From positions 104,927 to 168,926 of the forward strand of contig NZ_LMMA01000037.1 of the NCBI RefSeq assembly GCF_001422725.1: a stretch of DNA of 64,000 bases. Reading direction: 5' to 3'. Shown here piece by piece: positions 42,717-51,658 of this stretch; within the stretch, counting starts at the first letter, position 1, and each line of letters opens with the position of its first letter. Under the pieces are notes generated by a model. The model was not told the origin of the DNA, did no database searches, and worked only from the letters and a program-made list of their open reading frames with translations. Source of the DNA: Flavobacterium sp. Leaf82 (lineage in GTDB: Bacteria; Bacteroidota; Bacteroidia; Flavobacteriales; Flavobacteriaceae). The position numbers and the translations under genes were made by a program.

Positions 42717-43637
42717 TCATTTTTTCACTTTAGCCAATATCCATTTGGCGAATCCGAGTAGATGTAGTTTTGAAAGTATTTTTTTTATTTTGTTCCCTAC
42801 TTTATAGGCTCCTGAGTTTTTATATTTCTTCAATTGAATGCCACTTTCTCTTGACTGTTGCTGATACTTTTCTATTAAAAAAATTAAAAAAGCTTCAAAT
42901 TCATTTTCAGATAACATCGTTTTCAAAATTGGAAATGAATAGAAGAAATTGCTTTTCATATGCGCAAAATCTTTAGTCATATTTTTATCATGATATCTGT
43001 AATACGCTAATGGCTGATCGACGAAAATAACTTCGGGATTATTTTTAAAAATCCTTAACCACATAATCCAGTCTTCTTTTGCGCCTAATTCAGACTGAAA
43101 TTGAAAATTATGGAAATTACTTTTATGAAAAAAACCGCAATGGATTGGTATATTAAATTGAAAATCCCAATCATAAAGTACTTTTTCAAAAGTAAATTCT
43201 GCCGGAGTCAGCTTGCAAAAAGGAGGTTCTAAATTTTGTATATCTCTAAACATCTTAAAATTTGAGATTACAATTTTATGCTCTAATTCATTTGTTGTTA
43301 AAGCCGCCAATGAATCTTTTAATTTATTTTCATGCAATAAATCATCTGAGTCCACAAACTGTATAAATTCACCTGAGATTTTGCTTAATGCATGATTGCG
43401 GGCATAACTTACGCCTTTATGCTCTAAAGCATACAATGAAAAACGATTATCATTTTTTATAAATTCCCTAATAACGGCAACTGAATTATCTGTTGATCCA
43501 TCATCTACAATAATACATTCCCAATGAGAATAGCTTTGCAACAATACTGATTCTAAAGTATCTTTTATTAAATTTTCTCTATTAAAAGAAGGAATTATTA
43601 TTGAAACTAAAGGGGCTATTTGCTCCATTTTATTCAT
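42717..43637 (-). CDS. Glycosyltransferase family 2
   Basis: This 306-residue GT-A enzyme begins VSIIIPSFNRENLIKDTLESVL, has DDGSTDNS and the metal motif FVDSDDLLHENKL near 95-107, and a GAKEDWIMWLRIF segment. The C-terminus is basic and probably contacts membrane. Start codons at 43637 and 43628 are both possible. The sugar is unknown. Confidence 0.9.
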   Translation of the reverse strand: MNKMEQIAPLVSIIIPSFNRENLIKDTLESVLLQSYSHWECIIVDDGSTDNSVAVIREFIKNDNRFSLYALEHKGVSYARNHALSKISGEFIQFVDSDDLLHENKLKDSLAALTTNELEHKIVISNFKMFRDIQNLEPPFCKLTPAEFTFEKVLYDWDFQFNIPIHCGFFHKSNFHNFQFQSELGAKEDWIMWLRIFKNNPEVIFVDQPLAYYRYHDKNMTKDFAHMKSNFFYSFPILKTMLSENEFEAFLIFLIEKYQQQSRESGIQLKKYKNSGAYKVGNKIKKILSKLHLLGFAKWILAKVKK

Positions 43638-43681
43638 TTGAATATTTTATTGAATTTAAATAATTATGGAAAATGAAATGT

Positions 43682-44521
43682 TTATTTTAAAAGCTCTTTC
43701 AAAAATTCAAAATGAAATGTACTTACAGGTTTTAAGCGAACTATTTTTAACCAAAAATAAAAAGCTTGTTTTTTTAAACCAACTTCATTTAACTTACTAA
43801 CAAAGACCTTTCCGTTTTTAATCTCTTGTTGCTTTAAGTTGCTATTTTCTGATAATGATAACGGTAACATTTTTTTATATAATTTATAAAATGCTATTGC
43901 AGATTGACACCAATCTTTATTTATTGTTCCTCTGGAGAAGTGCTCTAATAAAATATCTTTTGTAGCAATAATTCTGTACCCTTTTTTAAGATACTCAAAT
44001 GAAAAATTCAAATCATAATTATGAAAACCGGTCATTTTTTCATTAAAAAAAATTGTACCTGTTTTTCGAGCTGCCATAAACACACCATCAATAGCTATAA
44101 CCTCTTCGATTGAATTATTTTTAAATCCTTCTAACCAATGTTCTTTCCCTTTATTTTTAAGATGCTGAACAATATTTAAGTGCAAGTCTTCATTGGGACA
44201 ATCCCACCAGGCCGATGGCATTTTTGTTTTACTTTTCGCTCCGGCAAGACCTATTAACCCTATTTTTTGATCGTCCTTGAAAATTGTATGTAAAATTTCT
44301 CCCCAATTTTGAGTAATTATATTAATATCATCATGTATAAAACAAAGTATTTCTCCTTTGCTTTTGATTATACCTGCATTATATGCTTCGAAAATTGAAA
44401 ATTTATTTTCTGAGTTATCTATTACTATTAATTCATATTCGCACCCAATTGTTGCTGCAATATTATCTTTTAGAGAATTTGAAATATTAGTTTGTCGGGA
44501 ACAAATTATAATCGAAATCAT
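43682..44521 (-). CDS. GT2-like glycosyltransferase (StrF-related)
   Basis: This 279-residue protein begins MISIIICSRQTNISNSLKDNI, has LIVIDNSENKFSIFEAYNAGI and the metal motif CFIHDDINIITQNWGEI. It continues with GVFMAARKTG and FHNYDLNFSFEYLKKGYR. This matches the compact GT-A subgroup related to StrF domain proteins in surface-polysaccharide loci. The function is inferred from the fold. Its start overlaps the upstream GT2 gene by four bases. Confidence 0.82.
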   Translation of the reverse strand: MISIIICSRQTNISNSLKDNIAATIGCEYELIVIDNSENKFSIFEAYNAGIIKSKGEILCFIHDDINIITQNWGEILHTIFKDDQKIGLIGLAGAKSKTKMPSAWWDCPNEDLHLNIVQHLKNKGKEHWLEGFKNNSIEEVIAIDGVFMAARKTGTIFFNEKMTGFHNYDLNFSFEYLKKGYRIIATKDILLEHFSRGTINKDWCQSAIAFYKLYKKMLPLSLSENSNLKQQEIKNGKVFVSKLNEVGLKKQAFYFWLKIVRLKPVSTFHFEFLKELLK

Positions 44522-45507
44522 GAAATTATCTTCTTTAATTTTAAGACTATCTTTTTCTTTAATTTGTATCTCCTTAGAAATTCATCAAACACGCCTAACA
44601 AAACAAATACACCTTTCCATCTTTTATCATTATGAAATAGAATCATACCTTTTTCATATTTTAAAGATTTTGTTGTTTTTTTATTATTTGAAATAATCTC
44701 ATTATAATTTACTGGCATTTTTTTTTGCAAAACTGAAAGCATTACTTTTCTCATTTGCAAATTAATTTCGATAATCGAAATTCTATTTTCTACTTTCACT
44801 GCAGTTGCAATAACGCTATTAGCGTGAAATCTAAAACTATTAAGTGAATCAGATATAAATGCAATTTTATGATTGCTAATTTGCTGAAAATACAATACCC
44901 AATCTCCGCAAGACTTAAGGTGAATATTTGAAACTAAATCATCAGTTATTTTCAGATTCTCTTTCCTTAGCAATACAGCGCTGGCATTTGGAATAGCATT
45001 AATATATATAAGATATTTTTCTATAAATAAATTACCATCTACCATAAAATCTGTCTCAAATTTTTTTACATCCAGAACATTTGTATGCTCTTTCCAGTTT
45101 CCAATTACTGAACCGTATTCATCAACACGATTAGATTGACAGTAAGATAAAACAACCTGATTGTTTTCTAATAAAGGCTTACTGACTTTTTCCAGAAAAT
45201 TAGTTTCACAAAAATCGTCAGATTCTGCTATCCATATATAATTTCCCTGCGCCAGACTAATTCCTTTTTGCCACTGTGTAAAGGTATTTCCTGAATTTAT
45301 TTCATTAAAAACACAATGGCTGACTTTTGGATTTTTCGCATATTCAGATAAAATTTGCTTGCTGTTATCCGTACTATTATCATCTAATAAAATGACCTCA
45401 AAGTTCTGGTATGTCTGACTAAAAATTGAATCTAAACGTTGTTTTAGATAATTTTCATGGTTGTAATTTGGGACAATTACTGAAATTAAAGGTAAGTTAG
45501 TCAGCAC
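44518..45507 (-). CDS. Glycosyltransferase family 2
   Basis: This 329-residue GT-A enzyme has ISVIVPNYNHENYLKQRLDSI at the start, LLDDNSTDNSKQIL and the metal motif WIAESDDFCETNFLEK. The start is GTG at 45507, and no in-frame ATG exists before the glycosyltransferase core. Its C-terminal end is lysine-rich. Tight packing with genes on both sides shows it is part of the same transcript. Its specificity is unknown. Confidence 0.9.
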   Translation of the reverse strand: MLTNLPLISVIVPNYNHENYLKQRLDSIFSQTYQNFEVILLDDNSTDNSKQILSEYAKNPKVSHCVFNEINSGNTFTQWQKGISLAQGNYIWIAESDDFCETNFLEKVSKPLLENNQVVLSYCQSNRVDEYGSVIGNWKEHTNVLDVKKFETDFMVDGNLFIEKYLIYINAIPNASAVLLRKENLKITDDLVSNIHLKSCGDWVLYFQQISNHKIAFISDSLNSFRFHANSVIATAVKVENRISIIEINLQMRKVMLSVLQKKMPVNYNEIISNNKKTTKSLKYEKGMILFHNDKRWKGVFVLLGVFDEFLRRYKLKKKIVLKLKKIIS

Positions 45508-45508
45508 T

Positions 45509-46357
45509 TTATTTATTTCTTTTAAAAAACAGAAAACGTTTAATATTTTTTTTGAGAGACGCTAATCTTCGTTGATTTCGTAAATCAATATATTGTTTCA
45601 ATTGATCATTCAATATTTCCTGAACTTCTTTGTCAAAGTTTTTTCGTATTTTTTTTAAAAATCCTATCCAAATTTGTTCTCTCTTAGCTTGCGTTTTTGA
45701 TGACCAAACTGAATTTTCATGTAATCTGTAAACACCCATGCTTTCATCATGAAATTTGATTTTTCCATAACGGGCATTTAGCAAGTGCAAAAAATAGTCG
45801 CCAACAGGAGATTTATAAAAATACGCCGGTAAATTATCAAATAAATTATTCCTAAAAACAACACTACAGGTATGAATATAGTTTCCTTTTGCAAGATCTT
45901 TTATTGTTGTTGTTTCTGCAGCTTTCTGAGTAATACTATCTTCTTTTAAAACACCATTTTGCAATACTTTTACTTTATGATAACAGATTACATAATCTGG
46001 ATTTTCTTCTAAAAAATCAACTTGCTTTTGTAATTTTAAAGGATCTGTCCAATAATCGTCGCCTTCACAAAATGCAGTATATTTACCGGAACATTTCTCA
46101 AAAGCAAAAATTCCATTTTTCTGCATACCAAGATTTTGCTCTTGTCTAAAATATTTAATTCTATAACTCTTGGGATGTTTATCTATAATTGATTCAATTA
46201 TTTCAAGGGTATTATCAGGGGAGCAATCATCTGCAATAATAAATTCAAACTCGAAATTGGTTTGCTGCATTAAAATACTTTCGATAGCTTCTCTTATATA
46301 CAATTCATGTCTATAAGTAGTCATCACAACAGATACCATTATTTTCTTGTCATTCAT
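45509..46357 (-). CDS. Glycosyltransferase family 2
   Basis: This 282-residue GT-A enzyme contains VSVVMTTYRHELYIREAIESIL, IADDCSPDNTLEII and the metal motif FCEGDDYWTDPLKLQKQ with YVICYHKVKV. This pattern is typical of capsule and O-antigen GT2 enzymes. The basic C-terminus (LKKNIKRFLFFKRNK) is probably membrane-facing. A 99-base gap with no clear promoter separates it from the FkbM gene. Confidence 0.9.
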   Translation of the reverse strand: MNDKKIMVSVVMTTYRHELYIREAIESILMQQTNFEFEFIIADDCSPDNTLEIIESIIDKHPKSYRIKYFRQEQNLGMQKNGIFAFEKCSGKYTAFCEGDDYWTDPLKLQKQVDFLEENPDYVICYHKVKVLQNGVLKEDSITQKAAETTTIKDLAKGNYIHTCSVVFRNNLFDNLPAYFYKSPVGDYFLHLLNARYGKIKFHDESMGVYRLHENSVWSSKTQAKREQIWIGFLKKIRKNFDKEVQEILNDQLKQYIDLRNQRRLASLKKNIKRFLFFKRNK

Positions 46358-46456
46358 TAATTTATTTTCTTTTAAAAACTTTTATGTCAATTATTATAAT
46401 AAATTACTGTTATTGATATGATTTTAAATTCAAAAATCTTGTTCTTTAAATTATAA

Positions 46457-47221
46457 CTATATAATTTTTTGAGAATCAATAAATCCTCCTTTTTTGATAA
46501 ATACCAATTCAACAAGCCATAAAATTTTTAATTCAAAAGGTCTATTTAAGTCAGTTATTTCAAAAAGCCTATATCCTTTATCATCCATAAAGTTAATTAA
46601 TTCCAAAAAACTATTATGAAATGCTTTATTTACAACTCCTGCTTCAACCATAAATATTTCTGTCTTTCCAAAAAAATTACTGGCTCCTTTTAGAACTTCA
46701 ATATCTAAACCCTCGGCATCAATTTTTATAATATCCGGTACAGGAATTTCACTTTCAAAAAGTAAATCATTTAAGGTCACAACCGGAATCTCGATTTGCT
46801 TAAATCCTGCCTCTAATGCTTCTTCTTTTGTGTATCTAAAAGAACAACTATCATCTCTATCTACAATAGTAAAAAGAAAAGACCCTTTTTTTTCACCAGC
46901 ACCAACCGAATGAAATTGTACTTTAGGATTTTTTTCTAAAATATCCTTAAATGATTCTTTTAGCCATTCCTGAGGTTCGAGCAAAGTATAATATGCATCA
47001 GGGAAATATTGAAGAGCCTCGCGAGACCATGTACCATGATTAGCTCCAACATCAACAATATGCTTAGGTTCAAAGTTTATTTTTTTTAAAGTATTATAAA
47101 AATTCGATAATAAAAAATCCTTTGTATTTGTATCAACTGTGTTTACGGTACTTACCTTATTCAAAGTGTAACCTAAGTTTTTTAGCAATACTTTTGATAC
47201 TTTTTTAATCTTCTTTCTCAT
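46457..47221 (-). CDS. FkbM-family methyltransferase
   Basis: This 254-residue SAM-dependent methyltransferase has a basic N-terminal helix, the SAM loop HIVDVGANHGTWS around 54-66, LEPQEWL, and the FkbM hallmark DIIKIDAEGLDIEVLKGA. FkbM enzymes O-methylate sugars or polyketides. It lies eight bases after the Wzt gene. In ABC-exported glycans a terminal methyl group can be the stop signal read by Wzt, so it is a good candidate for the chain-capping enzyme, though this is inference. Confidence 0.88.
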   Translation of the reverse strand: MRKKIKKVSKVLLKNLGYTLNKVSTVNTVDTNTKDFLLSNFYNTLKKINFEPKHIVDVGANHGTWSREALQYFPDAYYTLLEPQEWLKESFKDILEKNPKVQFHSVGAGEKKGSFLFTIVDRDDSCSFRYTKEEALEAGFKQIEIPVVTLNDLLFESEIPVPDIIKIDAEGLDIEVLKGASNFFGKTEIFMVEAGVVNKAFHNSFLELINFMDDKGYRLFEITDLNRPFELKILWLVELVFIKKGGFIDSQKII

Positions 47222-47229
47222 TTTTATTT

Positions 47230-48501
47230 TTAATTATCTTTAATTGACCACTCAAATTTCGGTTTTATAAATCCTGGTTCTTTGCCCATCCACGAACCTA
47301 TAGGTCGCTCTCCTTCCTGAACAATAAATGACATCACATCATTTTCAACAAAAAGCGTAGATTTAGCATCTTCAATTACATAAATACTTAAATAGTAAGT
47401 TCCTACATTTAAAAACCCTTCAGGAAAAGAGCATTGAACCCTATTTAAACCTTCTTTTAATTTTAAATTACTATTTGAATGAGAGAATGTAAAAAGTGGC
47501 TCACCAGTATCATTGTTTAAAACAAATGTCAGGTGTAATTTTTTTGAACCATCTTTTACAGTAAGTAAAGTATTAATTTCAATTTTCTGATATTCATCCA
47601 ATGGCTCGTCAGATGATTTTCCATCTCCATTCAAACTAATTTCATGAAGTCTAAACTCTTTTTTATCATATTCAGAAGAAAAAACCTTTTTATTCATAGA
47701 TTCAAAATCACTACTTAAATAATAACTTACAGCATTATCTACATTTCCTTCCATCGCAACTTTACCATTAACCAACACCAATCCTCGTGTACATAAACTT
47801 TTGACAGCTGCCATATTATGGCTCACAAACAAAACAGTCCTGCCTCCTTCTCGAGAAATATCCTGCATTTTTCCGATAGCTTTTTTCTGAAATTCTGCAT
47901 CTCCAACTGCAAGAACCTCATCAATAACTAAAATTTCTGGTTCTAAAAAAGCGGCTACCGCAAAAGCTAATCGAACCGTCATTCCTGAACTATATCTTTT
48001 TACAGGAGTATCAATATATCGTTCACAACCAGAAAATTCTATAATTTCATTGAGTTTTGAGGCAATTTCTTTTTTAGTCATTCCAAGAATTGCTCCGTTC
48101 AGGAAAATATTTTCCCTTCCGGTCATTTCACCATTAAAACCTGTACCAACTTCAAGAAGTGAAGCAATACGACCACGAGATTTTATGCTTCCTGTGGTTG
48201 GAGCTGTTACTTTTGAAAGGATTTTTAATAGAGTCGATTTTCCAGCTCCATTTTTACCAATAATCCCCAGAACTTCTCCTCTTTGTACTTCGAAATTTAT
48301 ATCTTGTAATGCCCAAACATAATCTGAATCTCCTTTTGTAGAACGATCATTTGTTTCACCTATCTTTAAATAAGGATTCTCTTTACCTAGCAATTGATGC
48401 CACCAGCGATTTAAATCATGGCTTAGAGTCCCAGTTCCTACTTGACCTAAACGATATTGTTTAGAGATATTTTCGGCTTTTAATATGATATCCTTTTCCA
48501 A
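47230..48501 (-). CDS. wzt: Polysaccharide ABC exporter ATPase with glycan-binding C-terminus (Wzt)
   Basis: This 423-residue protein has an ATPase domain at about 1-245, with Walker A GKNGAGKST at 82-90, signature YSSGM, and Walker B ILVIDEVLAVGD. A beta-sandwich-like C-terminal domain of about 150 residues follows. Extended Wzt proteins of this form read the modified end of the O-antigen before export. The start is TTG at 48501, because an in-frame TAA immediately precedes it. Wzm is the upstream gene, across a 50-base gap. Confidence 0.93.
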   Translation of the reverse strand: MEKDIILKAENISKQYRLGQVGTGTLSHDLNRWWHQLLGKENPYLKIGETNDRSTKGDSDYVWALQDINFEVQRGEVLGIIGKNGAGKSTLLKILSKVTAPTTGSIKSRGRIASLLEVGTGFNGEMTGRENIFLNGAILGMTKKEIASKLNEIIEFSGCERYIDTPVKRYSSGMTVRLAFAVAAFLEPEILVIDEVLAVGDAEFQKKAIGKMQDISREGGRTVLFVSHNMAAVKSLCTRGLVLVNGKVAMEGNVDNAVSYYLSSDFESMNKKVFSSEYDKKEFRLHEISLNGDGKSSDEPLDEYQKIEINTLLTVKDGSKKLHLTFVLNNDTGEPLFTFSHSNSNLKLKEGLNRVQCSFPEGFLNVGTYYLSIYVIEDAKSTLFVENDVMSFIVQEGERPIGSWMGKEPGFIKPKFEWSIKDN

Positions 48502-48551
48502 TTATCAATGTAATTATTAAGTTATTTTTTTTAACTGTTACCTGTTTCTTT

Positions 48552-49418
48552 CTAAACCGTGTCTATAAAACTCTTTTCTGTTTTATTAAAAAATAAAACA
48601 CCTATAAAAAATACTGCTATCGTTATGCTCAAGGTATATATTAATCCTAAAAATGAAATTTCTCCAATATCAAGTAACATATAGCGAGCAGTTTCAATAA
48701 TGTATGCAAGCGGATTATATTCTACAAGCCAACCAAACTCCGGTAATTTTTTCTTAATTAATTCCATTGGATACATTACCGCAGATAAATACATTAATAA
48801 CTGTATCCCAAAACTAACCAAGTAAGTAAAATCACGATATTTGGTTACTAACGAAGAAATAAGCATACCTAATCCTAACCCTAAAATTCCCATAAAGGCA
48901 ATTAAAACGGGGAAAAAGAGTAAGGAAATATTAATGGTAAGTTTACTTCCGCTAAAATAATAGAAAATATAAAAGGCTATAAAAATTAAAAATTGAATTC
49001 CGAATTTTATTAAATTCGATATTACAACTGATAATGGCGTAATAATTCTGGGAAAATATACTTTACCAAAGATTGCTGCATTCGCCTTAAAGGTATCTGA
49101 TGTTCCGCTTAAGCATGCGGTAAAATAACTCCAGACTGTTATTCCTGCCAAATTAAATAAAAATGGAGGAACTGTTCCGGTATCAATACCTGCAACGTTA
49201 TTAAATATTATGGTAAATGTTACTGAAGTAAATAATGGCTGAATTAAGTACCAAAGCGGCCCTAAAACAGTTTGTTTGTAAACTGTGATGACATCTCGCT
49301 TTACAAATAGAAATAGTAGATCTCTATATTGCCAGACTTCTTTTAGGTTTAATGAGAAGAATTTATTTTTAGGTGTTATTTCAAACAACCAATCATTGGG
49401 GGTATTGTTGTCGTTCAT
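48552..49418 (-). CDS. wzm: Polysaccharide ABC exporter permease (Wzm)
   Basis: This 288-residue ABC-2-type permease has six membrane segments. The N-terminal region LNLKEVWQYRDLLFLFVKRDV and VYKQTVLGPLWYLIQPL is the typical entry of KpsM/Wzm proteins. It should form the inner-membrane channel for lipid-linked glycan with Wzt. It is the first gene after the terminator at 49.55 kb and probably has its own promoter. A near-match, TATCTTTT, lies 42 bases upstream. Confidence 0.93.
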   Translation of the reverse strand: MNDNNTPNDWLFEITPKNKFFSLNLKEVWQYRDLLFLFVKRDVITVYKQTVLGPLWYLIQPLFTSVTFTIIFNNVAGIDTGTVPPFLFNLAGITVWSYFTACLSGTSDTFKANAAIFGKVYFPRIITPLSVVISNLIKFGIQFLIFIAFYIFYYFSGSKLTINISLLFFPVLIAFMGILGLGLGMLISSLVTKYRDFTYLVSFGIQLLMYLSAVMYPMELIKKKLPEFGWLVEYNPLAYIIETARYMLLDIGEISFLGLIYTLSITIAVFFIGVLFFNKTEKSFIDTV

Positions 49419-49459
49419 TTTATGTGTAATTACAATTAGATTGTAATGATATTACTTGT

Positions 49460-49467
49460 AAAAGATA
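49460..49467 (-). promoter_or_regulatory. Possible promoter core for wzm-wzt
   Basis: The minus strand reads TATCTTTT, seven of eight matches to TAnnTTTG, 42 bases before the wzm ATG and just after the intrinsic terminator. The one mismatch makes this tentative. Confidence 0.3.
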
Positions 49468-49538
49468 AGTTTTACTATTCTTGCATTTTTTAAATAATTA
49501 ACAAGATTTTTATTCTTTTGTAAGTTATCCAGAAAGCA

Positions 49539-49567
49539 AAAAGGCGTTTTAAAAAAAAAACACCTTT
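49539..49567 (-). terminator. Intrinsic terminator splitting the polysaccharide locus
   Basis: On the minus strand AAAGGTGTTTT (49567-49557) pairs with AAAACGCCTTT (49551-49541) through one G-U pair and a 5-base loop. The run of T ends at 49539. It lies 40 bases after the stop of the dehydratase gene and well before wzm, so it should end or attenuate the upstream transcript. Confidence 0.75.
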
Positions 49568-49606
49568 ATTATTATTAGAATAAAATTCAATTTATATTGT
49601 ATGAAA

Positions 49607-51604
49607 CTACTTGTCCAAAACTTCAAAAGCCGAATTCATACTTTTGAATTCCGGTACAATTTTTTTCATTTTAGTTACGATATCATCATTATCATAAAAA
49701 TCAGCGATTCCTATTAACTCATCGATTTCAATATGTAAATTTTCATATTCATCTTGTATCTCCTGAGCAATCATGATTTTATTATGATATGTTGGTAACG
49801 TTTTAGAAGTATCATTTAATAATTCTTCATATAATTTTTCTCCAGGTCTTAAACCAACAATTTTAATCTTGATTTCTTTATCAGGAATGAAACCTGCAAG
49901 CTTGATCATTTTTTTTGCCAGATCTATTATTTTTACTGGTTTACCCATATCAAAAATATAAATCTCACCACCATTACCCATAGCACCAGCTTCTAAAACC
50001 AATTGACAAGCTTCAGGAATAGTCATAAAATAACGAATAATATCCTGATGTGTTATGGTAACTGGTCCGCCTTCTGCGATTTGTTTGGTAAATAAAGGAA
50101 CTACTGATCCGTTTGAGCCCAAAACATTTCCAAATCGGGTTGTAATGAATTTAGTTGCGCCATCAATATTTTCTCTCTGATTTTTTAAAAATAAGGATTG
50201 AACATATTTCTCAGCTATTCTTTTGCTGGCTCCCATAACATTACTTGGGTTAACAGCTTTATCTGTTGATACCATAACAAATTTTTTGACATGGTACTTG
50301 CAAGATAAATCGGCGAGGTTTTTAGTTCCTTTAATATTTGTCTGAATAGCCTGAGAAGGATTTTCTTCCATCAAAGGAACATGCTTGTAAGCTGCCGCAT
50401 GAAAAACAACATGAGGACTATAATTTTTAAAAACTTTATCTAATGCTTTTTTACTTCTTACGTCTGCAATTACAGCTACAATTTTTGTTTCAGAATCTAA
50501 AGTTAATGTTTCTAAACACAGATTATGAAGTGGTGTTTCGGCATGATCTAAAATAATGACCATTTTAGGATTAAAGCCTAATACTTGTCTTACTATCTCA
50601 CTACCAATAGATCCTGCTGCCCCGGTAATAAGAATCGTTTTATCTTTTAATTGTTTTGAAATTGATTTACTGTCCAGAACTATAGGTTTTCTTTCTAATA
50701 AATCTTCAATCTGAATATTCTTAACTTTTTGAGATATCTCTTTTTGGTTTTCCCAGTCTGAAATCAATGGTACAGTATATACTCTGTAATTGAATTCTAA
50801 ACATTGGTCAACTATAATTAGTTGTTCTTCTTTAGATAAACTTTTATCCGCAATAATTACACCTTCTGCAGCGACAGAACGCATTAGAGCAGGTAATTTT
50901 TTTCTTAAAATCAAAATAGGCAAATCTAACATTCGTTTAGATGCATTCTGATTATTTTTATCTACAAATCCAACAATTTTAAATCTGGATGGAGTCTCAA
51001 ATTTTAATGCATTAGCTACCGAAATAGCATTAGCATCAGTTCCATAAATTACTGTTCTAATTAATTTAGAATTGGTTTTTTCTGAAAAATACAATTCAAA
51101 AGTTTGTTTCACTATCACACGATATAAAAACAAACCACAAAATGACAAGACTAAATTGATAAAAAGTGCCGTGTTTAAAAATGCTTTATGTCCTGTGTAT
51201 AATTCAAAAACTAAATTGAAAAATAAGAAAAACACTAAAACCGACATTTGGGAAAACAGCAGTTTTATAGCATCAATATATGAAGAGTGACGGATGATTC
51301 CTGAATAAGTTCTAAAAAGCCAAAAGAAAAATACATTGATTGTAATTAAACTTGAGACAAAATAAAACTGATGCGAGGTAATTATATAACCTAATGCTGT
51401 GCCTTCAAACAGCATGTAAGTAAAAGTAAATGAAAAAACCAGAACCATTACATCTATTGCAATAATGATCCATCTAGGCAAATAGCTAAGATTATTAATA
51501 CTGCTTCTTAGATTTCTTGGGGAGAAGAAATTATGCAACAAAGAGGCTATTTTAGTTTGTTTATCTGTATTCAATTTGGTTTTGTTTGATTTTGTAAACT
51601 TCAC
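49607..51604 (-). CDS. UDP-HexNAc 4,6-dehydratase, membrane-bound (PglF/WbpM type)
   Basis: This 665-residue protein has four membrane segments (about 43-165), a CoA-binding-like region (180-300) and the dehydratase domain with TGAAGSIGSE at 327-336. STDKAVNPSNVMGASK gives S446, M457 and K461, the Ser-Met-Lys set of large dehydratases in place of the usual Ser-Tyr-Lys. It makes UDP-4-keto-6-deoxy-GlcNAc, the precursor of QuiNAc, FucNAc and bacillosamine. The start is GTG at 51604. A WbpV-like reductase and an aminotransferase in the same transcript could take its product. Confidence 0.92.
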   Translation of the reverse strand: MKFTKSNKTKLNTDKQTKIASLLHNFFSPRNLRSSINNLSYLPRWIIIAIDVMVLVFSFTFTYMLFEGTALGYIITSHQFYFVSSLITINVFFFWLFRTYSGIIRHSSYIDAIKLLFSQMSVLVFFLFFNLVFELYTGHKAFLNTALFINLVLSFCGLFLYRVIVKQTFELYFSEKTNSKLIRTVIYGTDANAISVANALKFETPSRFKIVGFVDKNNQNASKRMLDLPILILRKKLPALMRSVAAEGVIIADKSLSKEEQLIIVDQCLEFNYRVYTVPLISDWENQKEISQKVKNIQIEDLLERKPIVLDSKSISKQLKDKTILITGAAGSIGSEIVRQVLGFNPKMVIILDHAETPLHNLCLETLTLDSETKIVAVIADVRSKKALDKVFKNYSPHVVFHAAAYKHVPLMEENPSQAIQTNIKGTKNLADLSCKYHVKKFVMVSTDKAVNPSNVMGASKRIAEKYVQSLFLKNQRENIDGATKFITTRFGNVLGSNGSVVPLFTKQIAEGGPVTITHQDIIRYFMTIPEACQLVLEAGAMGNGGEIYIFDMGKPVKIIDLAKKMIKLAGFIPDKEIKIKIVGLRPGEKLYEELLNDTSKTLPTYHNKIMIAQEIQDEYENLHIEIDELIGIADFYDNDDIVTKMKKIVPEFKSMNSAFEVLDK

Positions 51605-51658
51605 ATTACTTACAAAAGTACAAATTAAAGGTTTTAAAAAATTATTTATTACTGTAAA

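Noticed and set aside
49607..51604. PglF/WbpM-type protein as inactive because tyrosine is replaced by methionine
   Set aside because: Large membrane-bound dehydratases of this family normally have Met in that position, so it is not a defect.
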